Of a stretch of DNA of 10,248 nt, positions 6,263 through 10,248 are shown in pieces. Source of the DNA: an uncultured Bacilli bacterium (GTDB lineage Bacteria > Bacillota_I > Bacilli_A > RF39 > UBA660). Numbering within the stretch: the stretch's first letter is position 1; every line of letters starts with the position of its first letter. The stretch spans positions 1-10,248 of the forward strand of contig CAKONX010000040.1 of assembly GCA_934098345.1 (NCBI GenBank). The letters are read 5' to 3'. Under the pieces are notes generated by a model. The model did no database searches. It had not been told where the DNA came from and worked only from the letters and a program-made list of their open reading frames with translations. The position numbers and the translations under genes are program-made.

Positions 6263-7433
6263 ATTTTTTTATTATTTCATTATATATTCTATCACAATTA
6301 TGTGTATCATTATAAACAAAAAAATTATTAACCCTTTTTTTATAATTATCTTCCATTACAAAATTTCTATCTATTACCCTTATTATATTATCAACTAAAT
6401 CACTTACATTTGTAGAAACATCACCAAATCCTAAAGTTTTGAAATCAAAATATCCCTCACCATATTGGCTCTTTCTGAAATGTTCATAATCATATTGAAA
6501 ATAACATATTGGTTTATATTGATAAGCAACATCAAAAAATACACTTGAATAATCCGTTATTAACATATCAACACTTTTTAATAATTCAGAAACATCATAT
6601 TCTTTAGAAGATGCAATAGTAATATTTTCATTTTTAATGTTAAAAAGACTAATTCGCTTTTGTATTTCATAATGTGGATAAAAGATTAATTTAATATTAT
6701 TGTCCTTAAGTTTTTCTTGAAATTTTTCATTATTTAGAATATTAATTATATTTTTATAATAATCAGATTTAATAAAATCGGAGTCAGATAAATAAAATAA
6801 CTCCTTTCTCCAAGTTGGCATAAATAAAATTTCTTTTTCATTTTTCTTTTGTGAATTTTTCAAGAAATCATATCTAGCAAGTCCAGTAAATTTAACAACA
6901 CTTTCATCAAAGCCAAAATTTTTAAGAATGAAATCATACTCTTTTTTTGCACCACATATAAACAAATCCAAATCAATAGACGAACTTGTTAAATATTCTA
7001 TATAGCATTGAATAATACCATGTTGAAGAAATATTTTTTTACCTTTACAATCAAATATTTTAAATCTCCTAACTAATTTTCCAAAACTTCTAAATTCAGG
7101 AGAAAATCCTAAAATATGAGTGCTAAGTAAATATTTTGCATCCATATAATATTTTAAATGTTTAGCTGATTGATAGTAAATTCTTCTAGCTGGATCAATT
7201 TTATTAATGTCAGGTGAATCTTTCTTTATAATATAATAAAAATTTTTTTCGGGATGATTTTCTTTCATATATTTATAAAAAGCGTATCCATTATCTCTAG
7301 CTTCATCGCCTCTTTCAGCTATTAACCATATGTCATTATATTTTTTGTTTGAAGTAAAAACATTAAGAATTTTTATAAATAAATATTTTAAAATTATCAA
7401 TAATTGTTTAATCCTTAATTTAATTTTATTCAT
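6261..7433 (-). CDS. TagB/TagF-like CDP-glycerol (polyol) phosphotransferase
   Basis: This 390-residue protein belongs to the CDP-glycerol:poly(glycerophosphate) glycerophosphotransferase family (Glyphos_transf; GT-B-like). An N-terminal hydrophobic, basic segment (about 8-26) fits membrane association. IWLIAERGDEARDNGYAFYKY (35-55) is the typical entry motif, followed by QHG (137-139), PTWR (206-209), PHYE (253-256) and ITDYSSVFFDVAY (292-304); the His residues of QHG and PHYE are the family's catalytic/CDP-binding positions. It should transfer glycerol phosphate, or a related polyol phosphate such as ribitol phosphate, onto the lipid-linked glycan on the cytosolic face. Its length is that of single-domain TagB-type members; full TagF proteins are larger. 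The ATG is 4 nt after the upstream TGA, with SD GAGGTGA inside the upstream gene. No CDP-glycerol synthase (tagD-like) is in the window. Confidence 0.88.
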   Translation of the reverse strand: MNKIKLRIKQLLIILKYLFIKILNVFTSNKKYNDIWLIAERGDEARDNGYAFYKYMKENHPEKNFYYIIKKDSPDINKIDPARRIYYQSAKHLKYYMDAKYLLSTHILGFSPEFRSFGKLVRRFKIFDCKGKKIFLQHGIIQCYIEYLTSSSIDLDLFICGAKKEYDFILKNFGFDESVVKFTGLARYDFLKNSQKKNEKEILFMPTWRKELFYLSDSDFIKSDYYKNIINILNNEKFQEKLKDNNIKLIFYPHYEIQKRISLFNIKNENITIASSKEYDVSELLKSVDMLITDYSSVFFDVAYQYKPICYFQYDYEHFRKSQYGEGYFDFKTLGFGDVSTNVSDLVDNIIRVIDRNFVMEDNYKKRVNNFFVYNDTHNCDRIYNEIIKK

Positions 7434-7437
7434 TACT

Positions 7438-8376
7438 TCACCTCATTTTATCTAATAAATTTACTAGTTTAAAACTTACTAAACTAATAATTATTCCATA
7501 TTTTGTTTTTTTACTTATATTACTATCTTTCAAAACGTTTTTTCTATTCTCAATAATATACTTTTTACTGTTTTCTTTTATATCTTTATTAGTTGAACGA
7601 TTATAAATATAAAAATTTGCATTTAAAGTTCTTGCCATTAACGGAGCTTTTAACTCACCATAGCTTATTAAATTTTTATTCATATTATCAATTATTGTTA
7701 AAAGGTCATTTATCGTTTTATCTTTAACAGTATGAAGAATGCTACCTTGCCTTTGATAATATAAATAATAATTATTAGTAGTAGATACTATCTTGTTTGC
7801 TTGTAAAAATAATTTATACATTGTATCCAAATCTTCAAAAGCATAGCCAACTGGAAAAAGAATATTTTCAAAAAGATCTTTCTTAAAAAGTTTACTTGGT
7901 GCTGAATTATCAATATTTCTCTGATAAAGTATTTCTTTAATTGCGTCAATTGAGTTATAGATATTTATTTTTTCATTTTTATTTATTATTTTATCGTTCA
8001 AGGAATCAGTTTTTTTCATCCTAGAACACGCAATATCTGAATTATTTTCCGTAATTAAAATATATAATACTTTAACATAGTTTTCATCTAAATAATCATC
8101 ACTATCAACAAAAGTAATATATTTTCCTCTGGCACTTTTAATACCCATGTTTCTAGCGTCAGAAAGGCCACCATTTTCTTTATGAATTACTTTAATTCGA
8201 TTATCTTTTTTTACATATAAATCACATATTGAACTACTCTCATCTGTTGAACCATCATCTACTAAAATGATTTCTATATTTTTATAAGATTGATTTAAAA
8301 TTGAATTAATACAATTTTTTAAATATTCTTGAACATTGTAAACAGGTACTATTATACTTATTAAATCTTGTTCCAT
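7438..8376 (-). CDS. family 2 glycosyltransferase (EpsJ/CpsJ-like)
   Basis: A 312-residue GT-A glycosyltransferase with a textbook N-terminal domain: ISIIVPVYN, VDDGSTDESS (nucleotide binding, DDGSTD at 40-45), LSDARNMGI (71-79) and FVDSDDYLD (metal-binding DSDD at 91-94). AFEDLDTMYKLF (179-190) carries the ED pair of the acceptor/catalytic region. It should add one sugar to the undecaprenyl-linked chain; donor and linkage cannot be read. Its ATG overlaps the previous TAA by one base (TAATG), with AGGGA upstream, giving likely coupled translation. The last 35 residues are basic and amphipathic. It is the closer paralogue of the GT2 at 4106-5101: the first 100 residues align without gaps, while the C-terminal halves diverge. 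Confidence 0.9.
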   Translation of the reverse strand: MEQDLISIIVPVYNVQEYLKNCINSILNQSYKNIEIILVDDGSTDESSSICDLYVKKDNRIKVIHKENGGLSDARNMGIKSARGKYITFVDSDDYLDENYVKVLYILITENNSDIACSRMKKTDSLNDKIINKNEKINIYNSIDAIKEILYQRNIDNSAPSKLFKKDLFENILFPVGYAFEDLDTMYKLFLQANKIVSTTNNYYLYYQRQGSILHTVKDKTINDLLTIIDNMNKNLISYGELKAPLMARTLNANFYIYNRSTNKDIKENSKKYIIENRKNVLKDSNISKKTKYGIIISLVSFKLVNLLDKMR

Positions 8377-9215
8377 TATTTCTTCCCTGCTTTCATTCCT
8401 AAAAGTCTTGCTCCCATATCAAATGGATATCTAAAAATCAAATGCCATTTAAAATCAGTTATAATACGTTTTAAAACATATTTGGCAAGTTTTGCTCCAC
8501 TTCCAGTAGTTCCAAATTTATCTAAATAAGAATTTTCTTTAAAAAATTTACCAGTTAATTTATATCTATCATATATTTCTTTTAACTTAAATTTATGAGA
8601 ATGGTTAACTATAGAATCAGCACAATACTTTATTTTGTAGCCATTCATTATTATTTTATAAGCTATATACATATCTTCACTGATAGGTAAATTTTTATTA
8701 TCATATCCATTTAACTCAACAAAAATACTTCTCTTTATAGCAGAAGCTGCATCAGAGAAAAAGAATGTTTTCAAACCTAATTCATTAATATCATTTTTCG
8801 AAACAATTCTCGATTTATTTGGATAATTAAATTCTCTAGTATACTTTTCAATATTATTATATTTTGATATTTGTCTTGAATAAGTAGCTACAACTTCATC
8901 ATTAATATCTTTTGTTAAATTATAAAGCCACAATTTATCAGTAATAACAACATCTTGAGTTACAAATACAACTATATCTGCATCACTTTCCATTGCTTCT
9001 TTTTCTCTAACTAAACTATGTGAAAATTCACTTTTTTTAATCAATGTATATTGAATATTTGCATTATCCATTATTTCTTTAGTATTATCATTTGACTCAG
9101 TCAAAACATATCTTACTTTATTTAATACAACTTTTTCTTGCATTAAGAAAGAATCATTTAAATCAATTATATATCTACTTGCATTATAAAGTGGGCAAAT
9201 AATATCTATTTTCAT
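8376..9215 (-). CDS. rhamnosyltransferase-like family 2 glycosyltransferase
   Basis: A 279-residue GT2 of the rhamnosyltransferase-like branch. Instead of the common DDGSTD and DxD motifs it shows that branch's set: TESNDNT (39-45), FSHSLVRE (64-71; FxHGxxRN in relatives), VTQDV (85-89; TQDA), YSRQ (112-115), FFFSDAASAIKR (151-162), SED (179-181) and HSH (205-207). Rhamnose or a similar 6-deoxyhexose as donor is an inference from family. It probably adds the second sugar, directly after the phosphoglycosyl transferase step. I start it at ATG 9215, with AGAGGTGA (9221-9228) 5 nt upstream; the longer-frame GTG at 9224 lies inside this SD. It is the first gene after a strong hairpin terminator, and it joins the next gene by TAATG. 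Confidence 0.87.
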   Translation of the reverse strand: MKIDIICPLYNASRYIIDLNDSFLMQEKVVLNKVRYVLTESNDNTKEIMDNANIQYTLIKKSEFSHSLVREKEAMESDADIVVFVTQDVVITDKLWLYNLTKDINDEVVATYSRQISKYNNIEKYTREFNYPNKSRIVSKNDINELGLKTFFFSDAASAIKRSIFVELNGYDNKNLPISEDMYIAYKIIMNGYKIKYCADSIVNHSHKFKLKEIYDRYKLTGKFFKENSYLDKFGTTGSGAKLAKYVLKRIITDFKWHLIFRYPFDMGARLLGMKAGKK

Positions 9216-9220
9216 GAATT

Positions 9221-9228
9221 TCACCTCT
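9221..9228 (-). promoter_or_regulatory. Shine-Dalgarno site that sets the start of the rhamnosyltransferase-like gene
   Basis: AGAGGTGA lies 5 nt before ATG 9215. The in-frame GTG at 9222-9224 is part of the SD itself, so the longer 282-residue version is unlikely. Confidence 0.7.
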
Positions 9229-9233
9229 ACTAT

Positions 9234-9270
9234 AAAAAAACTATATACAAAACACCTTTGTATATAGTTT
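9234..9270 (-). terminator. strong intrinsic terminator inside the polysaccharide cluster
   Basis: On the minus strand a perfect 14-bp stem (AAACTATATACAAA at 9257-9270, its complement at 9238-9251) with a 5-nt loop runs into a T tract (9234-9237, seven Ts counting the end of the stem). It begins 20 nt after the phosphoglycosyl transferase stop and ends 18 nt before the next ATG. No convincing promoter fits between the hairpin and that gene, so downstream expression needs leaky termination, antitermination, or an undetected promoter in the 3' part of the upstream gene. The stem is AT-rich, so efficiency may be partial. Confidence 0.75.
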
Positions 9271-9290
9271 ACTTGGTATTTTATATTTTC

Positions 9291-9944
9291 TTATAAACCT
9301 TTAATTAATACTTTAAATGTTTTTAAGAAAATTTGCATATCCAATTTTAAACTTGCACGTTTAGAATAATCTGCTTCCATTTTGCATCTTGATCTAAATG
9401 TTGTTTTACTTCTACCATTAACTTGCCAATATCCTGTTATACCTGGTTTAGTTTTAACTATTTCATCGTAATATTTACCCATATCTTTAATTTCTCTTTC
9501 TAAATATGGTCTATTACCGATTAAAGACATTTCACCATTAAAGACATTAAGAAGTTGTGGTAATTCATCCATAGATAATTTTCTAATAATTTTACCTACT
9601 TTTGTAACACGTGGATCATTTTTTAATTTCTTATGAATATCATATTCCTTTTTCATTTCTGGATTTTTCTCCAAAAGTTCAAATAAAACTTTATCAGCAT
9701 CAACAATCATTGATCTAAATTTATAAAGTTTAAAAGTTTTACCATTTTGACCTATACGTGTTTGAGTATATATAGCTTTACCTTTAGAATCAAGTTTTAT
9801 AGCTAAAATTATTACTAAAAATAATGGCGATAAAACTATTAGTAAAAAAGCACTAATAATTAAATCAAATACTCGTTTTACAAATAAATAAATTGAATTA
9901 GCAACAGTAATACTTTCTGTTACTGCAATACTTCCTTCGTTCAT
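9291..9944 (-). CDS. monotopic phosphoglycosyl transferase (initiating sugar transferase)
   Basis: This 217-residue protein is a bacterial sugar transferase of the short PglC/EpsL type (no WbaP-like N-terminal four-helix domain), full length for that class. It moves a sugar 1-phosphate from a UDP-sugar to undecaprenyl phosphate, the first membrane step of the repeat unit. A re-entrant hydrophobic helix lies at 26-49 with Ser39-Pro40 as the usual kink. KLDSKGKAIYTQTRIGQNGK (50-69), FKLYKFRSM (71-79), the catalytic Asp126-Glu127 in SMDELPQLLNV, SLIGNRPYL (140-148; GPRP in most relatives) and KPGITGYWQVNGRS (166-179) complete the family pattern. The sugar is not predictable. The ATG follows AAGGGG by 7-8 nt. 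It is the first gene of the cluster, about 110 nt after a candidate promoter, and is separated from the other genes by a terminator. Confidence 0.93.
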   Translation of the reverse strand: MNEGSIAVTESITVANSIYLFVKRVFDLIISAFLLIVLSPLFLVIILAIKLDSKGKAIYTQTRIGQNGKTFKLYKFRSMIVDADKVLFELLEKNPEMKKEYDIHKKLKNDPRVTKVGKIIRKLSMDELPQLLNVFNGEMSLIGNRPYLEREIKDMGKYYDEIVKTKPGITGYWQVNGRSKTTFRSRCKMEADYSKRASLKLDMQIFLKTFKVLIKGL

Positions 9945-10053
9945 AACCTTACCCCTTTTTTATGTCCCCTACGTCTTGAATTGACAACTATACTAACATA
10001 AAAAGAGAAAAAATGCAAATTTTTGAACAAAAACAATTAAGTATTCTATATTT

Positions 10054-10080
10054 ATTATAACAAATATTACATATTGTCTA
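10054..10080 (-). promoter_or_regulatory. candidate promoter of the polysaccharide cluster
   Basis: A perfect TATAAT (10054-10059) has TAGACA (10075-10080) upstream with a short 15-nt spacer. Transcription from it would start near 10047 and leave a leader of about 100 nt before ATG 9944. The leader is T-rich (about 10000-10020) and I see no strong hairpin or riboswitch in it. The short spacer makes the -35 assignment uncertain. Confidence 0.45.
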
Positions 10081-10113
10081 GTAAAAACAACACTTTTTAG
10101 GCATTTTGTTTAC

Positions 10114-10136
10114 AAAAAAAAGAGGAAAATCCTCTT
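10114..10136 (-). terminator. intrinsic terminator after the YjcZ-like gene
   Basis: A perfect 7-bp stem (AAGAGGA / TCCTCTT, 10130-10136 and 10120-10126) with a 3-nt loop is followed on the minus strand by a T run (10114-10119). It overlaps the TAA stop of the small gene and insulates the polysaccharide cluster from it. Confidence 0.8.
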
Positions 10137-10248
10137 AATATGCATATATTGAACTAACAATAATTGCAAGCAGAATAAATAATACAAGAATGATGAAGAA
10201 TGTATTACCATAACCTTGATTATTTATTGAGGGTTTAGTATTACAATT
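10135..10248 (-). CDS. YjcZ-like small hydrophobic protein, 5' end outside the window
   Basis: The last 37 codons are visible: a polar Asn-rich stretch, then GYG and a single hydrophobic segment (TFFIILVLFILLAIIVSS) ending IYAY before TAA. This is the layout of YjcZ-family proteins of spore-forming Bacillota, tiny membrane proteins with a GYG-rich start and one helix near the C terminus. Members are often annotated as sporulation proteins; a function here is not implied by the sequence. A different single-span small protein is possible, because the diagnostic Gly run is reduced to one GYG. The terminator just after its stop shows it is not part of the polysaccharide operon. Confidence 0.55.
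   Translation of the reverse strand, partial: NCNTKPSINNQGYGNTFFIILVLFILLAIIVSSIYAY

Noticed and set aside
6134..6331. 65-codon plus-strand open frame
   Set aside because: It is antisense to the polymerase and phosphotransferase genes, which have strong family motifs and codon structure; its translation is a Tyr/Ser-rich shadow.
9945..10053. Riboswitch or structured RNA in the leader of the polysaccharide cluster
   Set aside because: Only weak AT-only pairings (such as TTTTT/AAAAA near 10025-10040) and a 3-bp GTC/GAC pairing are visible; nothing matches a known class.
1..10248. Use of the Mycoplasma code (TGA as Trp)
   Set aside because: Several genes end at TGA in positions that fit their neighbours' SD and overlap spacing, for example ATGA at 2572-2575, and Trp is encoded by TGG.
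1..10248. CRISPR array, tRNA, rRNA or an insertion sequence
   Set aside because: No regularly spaced repeats, no tRNA-like or rRNA stretch and no transposase gene are visible on either strand.

Overview
The window is very AT-rich (roughly a quarter G+C by eye) and every gene I can support lies on the minus strand. Strong Shine-Dalgarno (SD) sites of the AGGAG/AGGTGA type, tight gene packing, intrinsic terminators and a YjcZ-like small hydrophobic protein at the right edge point to a low-G+C Bacillota bacterium, perhaps an uncultured gut member of the Bacilli or Clostridia. TGA is used as a stop and TGG as Trp, so the standard bacterial code (11) fits better than the Mycoplasma code. No species can be named.

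Reading in the direction of transcription (right to left), the window opens with the 3' end of a small YjcZ-like protein and its terminator. An intergenic region of about 190 bp follows, with a candidate promoter. Then comes a surface-polysaccharide cluster of the Wzx/Wzy type: a monotopic phosphoglycosyl transferase that starts the lipid-linked repeat unit, a strong terminator-like hairpin, a rhamnosyltransferase-like GT2, a second GT2, a TagB/TagF-like CDP-glycerol (or polyol) phosphotransferase, a Wzy/O-antigen-ligase-like polymerase, a third GT2, a Wzx-like flippase and a small protein of unknown function. From the rhamnosyltransferase-like gene to the unknown gene, neighbours overlap or are separated by at most about 12 nt, and an intrinsic terminator overlaps the last stop codon. 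The likely product is a short repeat unit built on undecaprenyl phosphate, decorated or extended with a polyol phosphate, flipped by Wzx and polymerised by Wzy. Chain-length/tyrosine-kinase regulators and nucleotide-sugar or CDP-glycerol synthesis genes are not in the window.

Downstream of that terminator is a type II toxin-antitoxin pair: a RelE/HigB-like toxin followed by an Xre-HTH protein fused to an ImmA/IrrE-type HEXXH metallopeptidase domain. Its promoter sits one base beyond the capsule terminator and is overlaid by an inverted repeat that also covers the toxin start. The toxin appears to begin at a CTG codon, adding 20 residues to the ATG version and restoring the first strand and helix of the RelE fold. 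A flavodoxin-fold reductase with a compact four-Cys motif follows. The last 117 bases contain an open frame with no normal start, which I do not recognise.

SD positions show that the longest-frame GTG starts of three cluster genes (polymerase, third GT2 and rhamnosyltransferase-like GT2) lie in or too close to the SD. I moved those starts to downstream ATGs.
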